16,919 bases of DNA from an uncultured Limnohabitans sp. (GCA_937928195.1 CALEYZ010000090.1:1-16919), one strand, 5' to 3'. Counted from the first letter of the stretch, positions 1-8,700 are shown. A program made the numbers and translations. Notes: generated from the sequence alone by a model not told the origin.

Positions 1-52
1 TGTTGCGGCCTTTCTGTTCCTTGCGGAACTTTCTGCGTGCGGGTTGCAGCAT
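1..52 (-). CDS. rplP: 50S ribosomal protein L16, N-terminal fragment (cut by window edge)
   Basis: The minus strand read from base 52 gives MLQPARRKFRKEQKGRN before the window ends. This is the highly conserved N-terminus of bacterial L16 (E. coli begins MLQPKRTKFRK), with a form typical of beta-proteobacteria. L16 is a large-subunit protein that contacts 23S rRNA near the A-site tRNA; full-length L16 is about 137 residues, so only about an eighth is present. The ATG follows a good Shine-Dalgarno GGAG with 7 bases between them. In nearly all bacteria rplP lies just downstream of rpsC in the S10 operon; here the gene immediately upstream is an RNA helicase whose tail looks like S3. The identification rests on 17 residues, but they are very characteristic. 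Confidence 0.9.
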   Translation of the reverse strand, partial: MLQPARRKFRKEQKGRN

Positions 53-59
53 GTTTCTA

Positions 60-63
60 CTCC
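60..63 (-). promoter_or_regulatory. Shine-Dalgarno site of rplP
   Basis: On the minus strand the helicase stop codon TAA is followed directly by GGAG, then seven bases (TAGAAAC), then the rplP ATG. This is a strong ribosome binding site at ideal spacing. Such a compact stop-SD-start arrangement is what one expects at a native rpsC-rplP junction, which fits the idea that the S3 tail and L16 start are an original unit and that the break lies further upstream. Confidence 0.8.
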
Positions 64-198
64 TTATTGGCCGTCAGCTGCTGCAGCTGGCGCGGCGACG
101 GTGCGAACGCGCTTAACGGCGGGTTTGGCATCACCACCCGCGCCGGCAGGCTTGTCGCTGCCGTCGGTGGGTGCTGTGTTGGTGCCTGCGGGACGACG
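64..198 (-). pseudogene. rpsC: Probable 3' remnant of rpsC (S3 C-terminal tail) fused in frame to the helicase
   Basis: Helicase residues 561-604 (counting from the start at 1878) run from [10 protein letters not shown] through [11 protein letters not shown] and KPAVKRVR to an Ala-rich end. From memory, S3 proteins of Comamonadaceae carry a C-terminal extension of just this style ([26 protein letters not shown], Ala-rich end), whereas RhlE proteins of this group end in Gly/Arg-rich repeats. The segment is followed after 11 bases by rplP, the usual neighbour of rpsC. The exact breakpoint cannot be set by eye; it probably lies in the [14 protein letters not shown] stretch around 190-225, where both genes would be Gly/Arg-rich. 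The similarity to S3 is recalled, not aligned. The alternative is a natural helicase tail with chance resemblance. Confidence 0.6.
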
Positions 199-1878
199 TG
201 GGCCACCACGGCCGCCACCGGCCAAGCTGTCAATGCTGGTGCGCGTTGGGTCAGGTTGGCCACCGCCACCACCGCTGTTGCGACGGGGTGCACCTTGGCG
301 TGCAAATTGATTCGTCATGAGCGGGTCAATGTGACGGGGCAACTCATCACCGCGGGGGCCACGGTCGTTGCGTCGGTCATTGTTGCGGTCGTTGAAACGG
401 TCTGATGGCGCGCCATCAAAACTTCTTTCAGGACGATCTTGACGATCGCCGCGGTGGCCTTGCGCAGGACCCCCACGACGTGAGGGTGGCGGGCCATTGC
501 GTGTGCGACCTGCGCCGCCTTCGGGGCGTGCTTGTCCGCCACCCTGGCCACCACCGGAACGACCGCCGCGGCCACCGCCTTCACCGGCAGCACCCTTGGA
601 TTCGCGGATGCGTTGCATCATGTCGGAGCGCGCTGCTTTGGCCGCAGCTTGCATCACATCGCGGCTGGGTGGACGGCCTGCGCCACCCCACAAAGTCTGG
701 CGACCCATGGCGATAGGCTCTGCCTTCTCACCTGGCTCGGGACCAAAGCCTTCCAACAGCTGGACTGGAATTTCTTGCTTGGTGAAGCGTTCGATTTCCA
801 TCATGAAACCTTCTTCGTCCAAGCACACCAAACTGACCGCCTCGCCACTGGCGCCGGCGCGACCGGTACGACCAATGCGGTGCACGTAGTCTTCGGACAC
901 GTTGGGAATTTCGTAATTCACAACGTGTGGCAAGTCTTCAATGTCAATGCCGCGGGCTGCGATGTCGGTGGCCACCAGGGCGCGAATTTCGCCACTCTTG
1001 AAGCCAGCCAAAGCTTGCGTGCGCGCAGTTTGGCTTTTGTTGCCGTGCAAGGCCATGGCCTTGATGCCGTTTTTGGTGAGGTAGTCGGCCACATTGTTGG
1101 CGCCAAACTTGGTGCGGGTGAACACCAGCACCTGACTCCAATTGTGTTTGTTGATGATGTGGACCAGCACTTCTTTTTTCTTGCCGCGGCCCACAGGGTG
1201 GATGACTTGAGAAATACGTTGTACGGTGGTGTTGCTGGGTGTAACCTGAATGCTTTGGGGGTTCTTCAGCAGCGTGGCAGCCAACTCGCGAATTTCATCG
1301 CTGAAAGTGGCCGAGAACAGCAGGCTTTGCTTTTCTTTGGGAACCAAGGCCAAAACTTTCTTGACATCATGGATGAAACCCATGTCCAGCATGCGGTCGG
1401 CTTCGTCCAACACCAAAATTTCAATGCTAGACAAGTCGAGCAGGCCTTGGCCTTGCAGGTCGAGCAGGCGACCCGGTGTGGCCACCAACACGTCGACGCC
1501 GCGCTTGACGCGGTCAACTTGGGGTTTCATGCCCACGCCACCAAACACCACAGTGGATTGGAGACTGAGGTATTTGCCGTAGTCTTTGACGGACTCTTCA
1601 ACTTGAGCGGCCAGTTCGCGAGTGGGGGTGAGCACCAAAGCACGAATGGCTTTGCCGCCAAATTTGTTGCGACCCGCTTCAGACAAACTGAGCTTGTGCA
1701 GGATGGGCAGTGTGAAGGCCGCTGTTTTTCCTGTGCCGGTTTGGGCGCCAGCCAGCAGGTCATGCCCTGCCAAGACGATAGGGATCGCTTGGGCCTGAAT
1801 GGGCGTAGGTGTCTCGTAGCCTTGCTCTTGCACGGCTTGCAGAATGGCCGGAGCCAAATTCAATTCTTCAAATTTCAT
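64..1878 (-). CDS. rhlE: DEAD-box ATP-dependent RNA helicase, RhlE type, with S3-like C-terminus
   Basis: A cytoplasmic ATP-dependent RNA helicase that unwinds or remodels RNA; RhlE family members act in ribosome maturation and RNA turnover. The 604-residue product has the full two-domain core: Q motif around residues 24-32 (PTPIQAQAI), motif I AQTGTGKT (45-52), Ia PTRELA (85-90), DEAD (158-161), SAT (189-191) and motif [10 protein letters not shown] (333-340). The core matches E. coli RhlE closely (e.g. [16 protein letters not shown]). After about residue 425 comes a Gly/Arg/Asp-rich disordered region ([25 protein letters not shown]), usual for the family. The start at 1878 (MKFEELNL) fits the family N-terminus; an upstream in-frame ATG at 1902 would add eight unlikely residues. 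No clear SD is seen. The last ~44 residues look foreign and resemble the S3 tail. It is divergent from the binding-protein gene. Confidence 0.93.
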   Translation of the reverse strand: MKFEELNLAPAILQAVQEQGYETPTPIQAQAIPIVLAGHDLLAGAQTGTGKTAAFTLPILHKLSLSEAGRNKFGGKAIRALVLTPTRELAAQVEESVKDYGKYLSLQSTVVFGGVGMKPQVDRVKRGVDVLVATPGRLLDLQGQGLLDLSSIEILVLDEADRMLDMGFIHDVKKVLALVPKEKQSLLFSATFSDEIRELAATLLKNPQSIQVTPSNTTVQRISQVIHPVGRGKKKEVLVHIINKHNWSQVLVFTRTKFGANNVADYLTKNGIKAMALHGNKSQTARTQALAGFKSGEIRALVATDIAARGIDIEDLPHVVNYEIPNVSEDYVHRIGRTGRAGASGEAVSLVCLDEEGFMMEIERFTKQEIPVQLLEGFGPEPGEKAEPIAMGRQTLWGGAGRPPSRDVMQAAAKAARSDMMQRIRESKGAAGEGGGRGGRSGGGQGGGQARPEGGAGRTRNGPPPSRRGGPAQGHRGDRQDRPERSFDGAPSDRFNDRNNDRRNDRGPRGDELPRHIDPLMTNQFARQGAPRRNSGGGGGQPDPTRTSIDSLAGGGRGGPRRPAGTNTAPTDGSDKPAGAGGDAKPAVKRVRTVAAPAAAADGQ

Positions 1879-1884
1879 GATGAG

Positions 1885-1900
1885 GCGCCAATAGCGGCGC
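1885..1900 (-). promoter_or_regulatory. Small GC hairpin just before the rhlE start codon
   Basis: On the minus strand GCGCC (1900-1896) pairs with GGCGC (1889-1885) across a six-base loop. The structure ends 6 bases before the rhlE ATG and so covers the place where a Shine-Dalgarno would lie. It could limit translation of the helicase, but a five-pair stem may also be fortuitous. Confidence 0.3.
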
Positions 1901-1917
1901 ATGGCATCGGTTTGTCA

Positions 1918-1935
1918 GGCTGTTGGGAAACAGCC
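1918..1935 (-). promoter_or_regulatory. Perfect 7-bp hairpin in the rhlE 5' leader
   Basis: On the minus strand GGCTGTT (1935-1929) and AACAGCC (1924-1918) are perfectly complementary with the tetraloop TCCC. It lies about 40-57 bases upstream of the rhlE start, hence likely in its 5' untranslated region. There is no T-tract after it, so it is not a standard terminator. A role in mRNA stability or self-regulation is only a guess. Confidence 0.45.
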
Positions 1936-2099
1936 GCCAGTCAAAGACCGATGGGATTCACAGGTGGGCATGGAAACCACAGGCGAGAGCCTGGGTCAAA
2001 CCCCAGCAGAAGTGCTGATGTTGCGGCAACTGGAGGCGGCAACAGGCAGATTGTCGCATGAAACGTCAGACTGAGAAATTAATTCAAAAGAATGAATAA

Positions 2100-2130
2100 T
2101 TGACTTGGATGGAATTTTTTGGTGTTTAAT
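2100..2130 (+). promoter_or_regulatory. Candidate sigma-70 promoter for the binding-protein/kinase operon
   Basis: TTGACT at 2100-2105 matches the -35 consensus at five of six bases. TTTAAT at 2125-2130 could be the -10, although the 19-base spacer is longer than ideal (GTTTAA at 2124 gives 18). The stretch is distinctly AT-rich compared with its surroundings and lies 35 bases before the first ATG. The call rests on motif matching by eye only. Confidence 0.4.
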
Positions 2131-2148
2131 TTAAAGTTGATACCAAAA
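2117..2148. promoter_or_regulatory. Inverted repeat overlapping the candidate -10, possible operator
   Basis: TTTTGGT (2117-2123) is repeated in inverse as ACCAAAA (2142-2148). Allowing one mismatch the arms extend to nine bases (2117-2125 and 2140-2148), around an AT-rich 14-base centre. The dyad covers the proposed -10 element of the rightward promoter, a typical place for a repressor site; it could also form a leader hairpin. The cognate regulator is unknown. Confidence 0.35.
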
Positions 2149-2165
2149 CCATTGATTTTGCCTAC

Positions 2166-3008
2166 ATGAAGTCACACCCATTCCAAGCCCTGTGCGCCGC
2201 TTTTCGGCGCATTGACATTCGCATGGTCCGGCGTCTGTGTTGTTTTTTGATGGTGATCATGGGGGGCGTTGCCTTTGCTGAGACCACTCGACTTGAAAGG
2301 GTGTTGCAGAGCAAAGAGCTGCGAGCCTGTATCTGGCCAGAGTACTACAGCATCACCTACCGCAATCCCAAAACACGTGAGCTCACAGGTATCGACATTG
2401 ACCTCACCCAAGAATTGGCCAAGGAGTTGGGGGTGAAGTTGCGTTACATCGACAGCAACTTCTCGCAACTCTATGAGTCACTAGAGCAAGATCGATGTGA
2501 TGTGGCCACGCATGCCATTGGCATGACAGCCGAACGATTGGCAAGGTTGCAGTTTTCACAGGCTTATCTCAAAAGTGGTCTGTTTGCTGTCACGCTCAAA
2601 AACAAAGAGGGCTTGCAAACGTGGGACAGCCTAGACCAGCCCGGCCGAGTCATTGCTGTCGCCGCCGGCACGCTGATGGAAGGCATCATGAGCAAGTCTT
2701 TGAAAAAGGCCAGAATGGTCAAAGTTCAAGCGCCGGGCACGCGTGAGCAAGAAGTTCTGTCTGGCAGAGCGGATGCGTTCATGACGGACTATCCTTACAG
2801 TTTGCGCATGACTGAGCTTACCGATTGGGCGGCAGTCATCTCGTTGCCCAATCACATGCCTACCACTGAATACGCGTACGCTTTTGCCAAAGGTGACAAC
2901 AGCTTGTTGGTGCGTGTCGATGCATTTCTCACTGCGGTCAAAAAAGATGGTCGCTTGTTGCAGTTTGCCAAGCAACACAATTTAGATCCCATTGTGGTTT
3001 TGAAATAA
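2166..3008 (+). CDS. Periplasmic family-3 solute-binding protein (amino-acid type)
   Basis: A 280-residue secreted protein of the SBP_bac_3 (amino-acid-binding) family. Residues 20-38 (MVRRLCCFLMVIMGGVAFA) form a signal peptide with predicted cleavage after AFA, so the internal ATG at 2223 is an attractive alternative start; neither ATG has a clear Shine-Dalgarno. Family marks include LTGIDIDLTQELAKELG (73-89), the ligand-loop stretch TAERLARLQFSQAY (121-134) and FMTDYP (205-210), with an Asp at the position that usually holds the ligand amino group. The mature domain is of normal length for a two-lobe fold. No permease or ATPase gene follows; instead a sensor kinase begins 25 bases downstream. 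It may therefore deliver a ligand signal to that kinase, or serve a transporter encoded elsewhere. The ligand cannot be named. Confidence 0.88.
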   Translation: MKSHPFQALCAAFRRIDIRMVRRLCCFLMVIMGGVAFAETTRLERVLQSKELRACIWPEYYSITYRNPKTRELTGIDIDLTQELAKELGVKLRYIDSNFSQLYESLEQDRCDVATHAIGMTAERLARLQFSQAYLKSGLFAVTLKNKEGLQTWDSLDQPGRVIAVAAGTLMEGIMSKSLKKARMVKVQAPGTREQEVLSGRADAFMTDYPYSLRMTELTDWAAVISLPNHMPTTEYAYAFAKGDNSLLVRVDAFLTAVKKDGRLLQFAKQHNLDPIVVLK

Positions 3009-3033
3009 AACGCAGTTAGCCATCGGGTAATTC

Positions 3034-5628
3034 ATGACAACGGCGCAGAGACACTCATCGACAACTGCAGCTTCAGGGGTGTACCGATTTGGCGCCGCCA
3101 TTGCCGTGTTCATTGTGGTCGTTGCATCGGTGTATTTGTGGCAAGACAGGCGGACCACACTCGAGCGCGAGCAAGCCCGAGGTGAGTTGCTCACGCGCAT
3201 CTTGTTCAATCATGTCAGTCGCACGTTAGAGTCCACCACCACTCTGATCACCGTGGCCAATCAGTGGTCCGATGCAGACTTTAAAGATCAATCCAAACTG
3301 CAAAGCGCCATTGAAAAATCAAGTTTCATTCGGTCGCTTTCCATGATCTCTGAAAGTGGCCAAGTTCTGGCCAGTTCAGAAGAAGGGGTGGTTAATCACA
3401 CAGTGAAGTGGGCATCGATGGGACTTGACCGCGATGTGGGCAACGACCTCGCTGCAGGCCGATGGCAACCCGCGCGAAATCTTTTTGACCTGAACCACGG
3501 CCATGCCAGCCTGAGGCACATTGCCATCTTGCCTTTGTCGATGAAAACCCAACGTGCCAATGGACAAGCGGTGAGATGGCTGGCCTTGATCAATCCCAAT
3601 GATTTGATTGATGGCTTTGCCGAATCTGTTGATGCAGATTGTGACGCCGTGTATGTGTTCGATTACGCAGGCCGCATTCTGGCCAGCAGTTCCGAGCGGT
3701 GGTTTCCCAATGACCAAGTTTTCAAGGACATGCCTGCTGTCCAAAGTGTTGCCAAAAATCAGGAGTTTGGGCGTTACTTTGATACACAAAAAGATGCGCA
3801 TCAAGACATTGAAAAACTGGAAGTGCATTTTCGAACCTCTGCCAATTTACCCGTCACTGTCGCGGTGGCCATTTCGCGTAGCCGAGTTGAGGCCCAATGG
3901 TGGTTGGCTTCCAAGGGCATCATTGCCTTGTCTTTGTTCATGCTGTTGGCAACCTACCTGCTCACTCGACACATCGCCGCCATTTGGGTGCGCCGAGAAA
4001 AAGACAGTTTTGCCATGTCGCGTGCCTTGAATGCTGCCGAAGCGGCCAATCAAGCCAAGTCTTCATTCTTGGCCCAGATGAGCCATGAAATCAGAACACC
4101 GATCAACAGCATGGTGGGAATGACCGAACTGGCACTGGGTACGCCCTTGAATACCGAGCAAAAGAGTTATTTGGAAATGTCTCGGACCGCGTCTAAAAGC
4201 CTGTTGCGGCTCATTGACGATATTTTGGACTTCACACGTTTGGGCGCCAATCGACTCACATTGGACTCAATGGTCTTTGACCTGCACACTGCATGTCAGC
4301 AAGCCATGAAAGGTTTTGCATTTCAAGCTGAGCAAAAAAAGATTGATCTTTACTTGGTGATTGAGCCGGAAGTGCCGCAAGTGGTCATGGGTGATCCTTT
4401 GAGATTAGGCCAAGTTTTGCAAAATCTGTTGGGCAATGCGCTCAAATTCAGTGACACGGGTTGGGTCAAACTGCGTGTGAAGTATTTGTCGCAATCGGGC
4501 GCGAAAGTCAGTTGCTCATTTGAAGTAAGTGACACCGGTATTGGCATTCCGTACGAAAAAATGCACATGATTTTTTCACCTTTTAGTCAGGCCGATGCGT
4601 CAGTCAATCGCAAATTTGGTGGCAGTGGATTGGGCCTCTCCATTGCAAAGAATCTGGTCAACTTGATGAAGGGTGACATCAGTGTTCAGGCGCGTGATGA
4701 AGGTGGCAGTGTGTTCACGTTCACTGCGCAGTTTGAGTCAGTTTCTGATTCTGCAACCCCGTTGAATTCTGCGAGTGCGGGAGTTTTTGGGCATGGTATT
4801 GATGCACTGTCGCATGCCGCCGATGTGGTACTCATTGAGTCCAATCCCTTCGCTCGAGAAATTTTGCGTAACTTACTGGTCTCGCAACAAATTGAACCTC
4901 AAGAAGTAGTGACACCGGCTGCATTGCAAACTTGTTTGGAAACATGGCTTAAGCAAGGACTGAAACGGCCAACGCTTTGGGTGATTGATCACAGCATGCT
5001 GGCATTTGTGGAGCCGGATTTCATATTGGCTCAAGATGCGAGTCACTGGCGCAAATTGTCCTGGCTTGTGTTGTCAGATTTTGGATTGAACCATGATGTT
5101 CAAAATCTATGTGCCTTGGCCCGAACACTGGGTGTGAAGGTGGCTAATTTGTACAAGCCAGTCACAGCCCAAGAATTGCACAGTGCAATGGTCAAATTGA
5201 CGCAACGCGATGAAATGGGTGAGCACATTTCAAAAACACATGCGGACAAAGTGAAGCATGCAGGTCATGTCTTGGTGGTTGAAGACACACCCATGAATCA
5301 GCAACTTGCGCAGTGGACGTTGCAAAAGCTTGGGTGCTCTGTTGACATTGCTGAAAATGGTGAAGTCGCCATTCAGAAAATTCGATCAGCAAGTTACGAC
5401 TTGATACTGATGGACCTGCAAATGCCTGGCATGGATGGCATCACAGCCACGTATGAAATCAGACGCATCGAAATCACGGAAGCTCTGCAGATGACGCCCA
5501 TTGTGGCCATGACGGCACACGTCTTGGACGAAGACCGAATTCTGGCTCAGAAAGCGGGCATGCAAGACTTCTTGATCAAGCCTGTCTCGGCAGACGAGTT
5601 TCAGCGAATTTTGAAGCGTTTTTTATAG
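3034..5628 (+). CDS. Membrane hybrid sensor histidine kinase with two receiver domains
   Basis: An 864-residue inner-membrane sensor kinase. Segments in order: TM1 (about 17-36); a ~250-residue periplasmic sensor (about 40-288) whose style, e.g. VYVFDYAGRILASS, suggests a Cache/PDC fold; TM2 (about 293-311); no evident HAMP or PAS; HisKA with FLAQMSHEIRTPIN and phospho-acceptor His351; ATPase domain with N-box NLLGNALKF (464-472), DTGIGI (500-505) and GGSGLGLSI (529-537); a first receiver-like domain (about 597-720); and a C-terminal canonical receiver with Glu750/Asp751, phospho-acceptor Asp794, Thr827 and Lys849. The first receiver keeps Asp652 and Lys708 but has only one residue of the acidic pair (Glu602, then Ser). 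There is no Hpt domain and no DNA-binding output, so phosphotransfer partners must lie elsewhere. Likely co-transcribed with the upstream binding protein. Confidence 0.93.
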   Translation: MTTAQRHSSTTAASGVYRFGAAIAVFIVVVASVYLWQDRRTTLEREQARGELLTRILFNHVSRTLESTTTLITVANQWSDADFKDQSKLQSAIEKSSFIRSLSMISESGQVLASSEEGVVNHTVKWASMGLDRDVGNDLAAGRWQPARNLFDLNHGHASLRHIAILPLSMKTQRANGQAVRWLALINPNDLIDGFAESVDADCDAVYVFDYAGRILASSSERWFPNDQVFKDMPAVQSVAKNQEFGRYFDTQKDAHQDIEKLEVHFRTSANLPVTVAVAISRSRVEAQWWLASKGIIALSLFMLLATYLLTRHIAAIWVRREKDSFAMSRALNAAEAANQAKSSFLAQMSHEIRTPINSMVGMTELALGTPLNTEQKSYLEMSRTASKSLLRLIDDILDFTRLGANRLTLDSMVFDLHTACQQAMKGFAFQAEQKKIDLYLVIEPEVPQVVMGDPLRLGQVLQNLLGNALKFSDTGWVKLRVKYLSQSGAKVSCSFEVSDTGIGIPYEKMHMIFSPFSQADASVNRKFGGSGLGLSIAKNLVNLMKGDISVQARDEGGSVFTFTAQFESVSDSATPLNSASAGVFGHGIDALSHAADVVLIESNPFAREILRNLLVSQQIEPQEVVTPAALQTCLETWLKQGLKRPTLWVIDHSMLAFVEPDFILAQDASHWRKLSWLVLSDFGLNHDVQNLCALARTLGVKVANLYKPVTAQELHSAMVKLTQRDEMGEHISKTHADKVKHAGHVLVVEDTPMNQQLAQWTLQKLGCSVDIAENGEVAIQKIRSASYDLILMDLQMPGMDGITATYEIRRIEITEALQMTPIVAMTAHVLDEDRILAQKAGMQDFLIKPVSADEFQRILKRFL

Positions 5629-5659
5629 CGGAGCTCACCGCTTGAGCCCGCGCTCGATC

Positions 5660-5665
5660 GATAAT
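5660..5665 (+). promoter_or_regulatory. Candidate -10 element for recCBD
   Basis: GATAAT differs from the TATAAT consensus at one base and sits 37 bases before the recC ATG, inside the 74-base gap after the kinase gene. No good -35 is seen at the right distance (TTGAGC at 5642 would leave only 12 bases). The gap holds no convincing terminator, so read-through from the kinase gene is equally possible. Confidence 0.3.
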
Positions 5666-5702
5666 TCAAACCAGACTCACATTCAGACCTTGCTGTAATT
5701 CA

Positions 5703-8700
5703 ATGGCCCAAGCATTTCATCCAGGATTCATGGTCTTCCATGGCAACCGCCTGGAAGACCTGCGCGATCTCACGGTAGGCTTGATTCTCAATCATCCTTT
5801 GCCCCCTTTGGTGCCAGAAACTTTGCTAGTGCAGAGCAACGGCATGAAGCACTGGCTCGAAATGGCCTTGGCAGATGACAGTGCCATGGGCATCTGTGCG
5901 GCCACGCAAACTGAGTTGCCTTCCAGTTTCATTTGGCGCATGTACCGTTTGGTCTTGGGCCAAGATGTCGTGCCTGTGGCCATGCCCTTTGACAAGCAAG
6001 CCTTGGTCTGGCGCTTGTGGCGTTTGTTGCCAGCGTTTGCGAAAACCTACCAAGTTGAGCCCTTGATGGCGTATGTCAACAACGATGTCTTGGGCCGACA
6101 GCGTTACCAGCTGGCTCAACAAGTGGCCGACGTGTTCGATGGCTACCAAAGTTATCGCGCCGATTGGCTGAGCGATTGGGCCAAAGGACACTTTGTCCTG
6201 CATCACCAGGGTGAGCGCAAAGCGCTTGCGCCAGAGCAGCTTTGGCAAGCCCAACTGTGGCAGCTGTTGCAACAGGATGTGTTGCAAACGCAAACGCCTG
6301 AGTTGGCCGCGCAATGCCTCTCCCGTTCGGAGGTGCATTCGCAGTTCATGCGCAAAATTGAGCAAGCGCATGCGGTCATGCCGGAAGGCTTGCCACCTCG
6401 CATTGTGGTCTTTGGCATCTCCAATTTGCCATTGCAAGTGGTGGAGGCTTTGGCGGCCTTGGGACGTTGGTGTCAAGTCATTCTGATGGTGCAAAACCCC
6501 TGTCAAGAATATTGGGGCCACGACATGGATTTGGTGGCGCAGAAACATGCTTTGCTGGCTTCTTGGGGACAACAAGGCCGTGATTATTTGCATGCGCTTG
6601 AGCGCTTTGATCAGCCTGAGCATGCGCTGGGCTTGATGAGCAAACAAAGTTTCTTTGTAGACCCCGCAGACACACAGGCGCCTACACGCTTGCAACAAGT
6701 TCAGTCTGACATCTTGAACTTGAAACCCATGCCCGATACGCCGGAGCCCTTGGCTGACGACGGCAGTCTGCAAATGGTGCAAGCCCATTCTGCGCAGCGC
6801 GAAGTTGAAATATTGCACGATCGCTTGTGGGACTGGTTTGATCAAAATCCTACGTGGAAACCCACCGATGTGATGGTCATGGTGCCCGATATGGCCACGT
6901 TTGCGTCCCACATTCAGGCTGTGTTTGGCCGTTTTCATGCGCAACACCCAAGGCACATTCCATTTTCCGTGGCCGACACCACACCACGGCAAGTGCCCTT
7001 GGTGCAAGCGCTCGAGTTTTTGTTGAACTTGCCTGAAGCTCGCGTGACCTTGTCCGACTGGCTCAGCTTGTTTGAAGTCTCGGCGGTACGGGCCAAATTT
7101 CAAATGGACGAGGCTGATGTGCAAACGCTGAAAGCGTGGTTGCAGGCCGCTGCTGTTCGGTGGGGACTTGACCCTGCACATCGCCAACAATGGGGAATGC
7201 CCAGCAACATGCCCCATGCGAAACAAAATACATGGGCCTATGGTCTAGAACGTTTGCTGTTGGGCTATGCCGCAGGTCAAGCAGAGGGTGGAGCGTCTTG
7301 GCAGGGTGTGTTGCCGCTGCCGCAAGTGGCAGGCTTGAGCGCACTCAAAGTGGGTTACTTGGCCGCTTGGTTAGATTCAGTGGCCATCAGCTTAGAACAA
7401 TTGAGTGCAGAACATACCCCTGCTGATTGGTGCGCTGTGATGCATGCGCTCTTGGCGCGCTTTTTTGAAGCAGATAACGAAGCCGATGAACGTTTGCTGT
7501 TGCGCTTGAAGCAAGAACTCACCCAATGGCATTCACTGTGTGACCAGGCTGGGTTGTCAGAACCTTTGCCCTTGACGGTGGTTCGCGAACACTGGCTTTC
7601 AGGCCTAGAGTCTGCGGGTTTACAGCAAAGATTCTTTGGTGGTGGTGTACAGTTTTCTACCCTCATGCCCATGCGAGCCATTCCCTTCAAAGGCTTGTGT
7701 CTACTGGGTATGAACGATGGCGCCTATCCGCGTCAAAGCACACCCCGTGATTTTGATTTGATGACCGACCACTGGCGCGCCGGTGACCGTTCGCGACGAG
7801 AAGACGATCGTTACTTGTTCTTGGAAGCCTTTCTGTCGGCGCGCGAGAAGCTTTACATCAGCTGGCAAGGCCGCCGGTCAACCGACAACCAAGCCATGCC
7901 GCCCTCGGTCTTGGTCTCGCAGTTGCGCGATGCCCTCAAGGCGCGGTTCACGCCAGAGACACAGGCCGTCTTGCAGCCCTTGCAAGCTTTTTCTGCGCAG
8001 TATTTCAAACCGAATGCAGATTTTTTCACGTATGCAGACGATTGGGAGACCGCGCAGCAAATTCAAAGCCCCGCCCAGTCGTCTTCTGTCGTTAATGTCA
8101 TGCCCGAGGGTGACATGCCGCAGATCACAGAATGGCCAATCGCAGAATGCATGCGCTTGCTCAAACAACCCGTGGAGATTTATTGGCGCAGTCGTCTAGG
8201 AGTTCAACTGATTGGGCCAGAAGAGGCGCTGCAAGATGATGAAAATTTTGTACTCACGGGTCTTGAACGCTACGCTTTGGGTCGCGCACTTTTAGAGGCT
8301 CCCGACATCGATCAGCAATTCGAAGCAGAAAAGTTGGCAGGCCAATTGCCCATGGGGGCTGCTGGTCAGCTGGGGTTGAAGCAGCAATACGATGCAGCAC
8401 TGCGGGTCAAAGACCGTGCATCAACCTACTTTGAGCTTTATCCAATGGAGTTGCCAACCCAATCCATTGCACTTGATGTGACCATGCCTTGGGGCGATGT
8501 TCGCATCAGTGCAGACGTTCCAGGGTTGCGACAAGGTGATGCGGGGTGCCTGCAAATGACCTTGAGGCCAGGCGCTGTGGCCACAGGTCAAAAGGAGCAA
8601 CAAACACCCCGTGCAGATGTTTTGGTCAACTTGTGGCCCCAGCACGTGTTGTTGTGTGCGGCGGGATGGGATGTGCGAACTGTGGCGGTGGGACTGGATG

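Larger units (their letters stand above)
1879..2165. other. Divergent intergenic region between rhlE and the binding-protein gene
   Basis: About 287 bases separate two divergent starts, so promoters for both genes should be here. The right part (2080-2165) is AT-rich and holds a candidate rightward promoter and an inverted repeat. The left part (1885-1935) holds two hairpins in the rhlE leader. In between, around 1980-2055, there are short repeats (two GTTGCCGC copies on the minus strand) and a weak five-pair stem CTGGG/CCCAG at 1991-2006. I could not identify a convincing leftward promoter. Reading frames crossing this region look like antisense shadows, and no RNA gene is recognised. Confidence 0.6.

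Noticed and set aside
532..2061. A long open frame of about 509 codons on the plus strand, antisense to rhlE and running into the intergenic region.
   Set aside because: It mirrors the rhlE codons, has no family resemblance and shows low-complexity composition. The minus-strand helicase motifs explain the conservation, so this is a shadow frame.
5630..5660. Short inverted repeats after the kinase stop (AGCGG/CCGCT and GCTCA/TGAGC), considered as a terminator.
   Set aside because: Stems are only five pairs, mutually exclusive, and not followed by a T-tract on either strand.
5826..7226. A 466-codon minus-strand open frame opposite recC.
   Set aside because: His/Gln/Leu-rich composition typical of antisense frames in a GC-biased gene; the recC frame on the plus strand is clearly the coding one.
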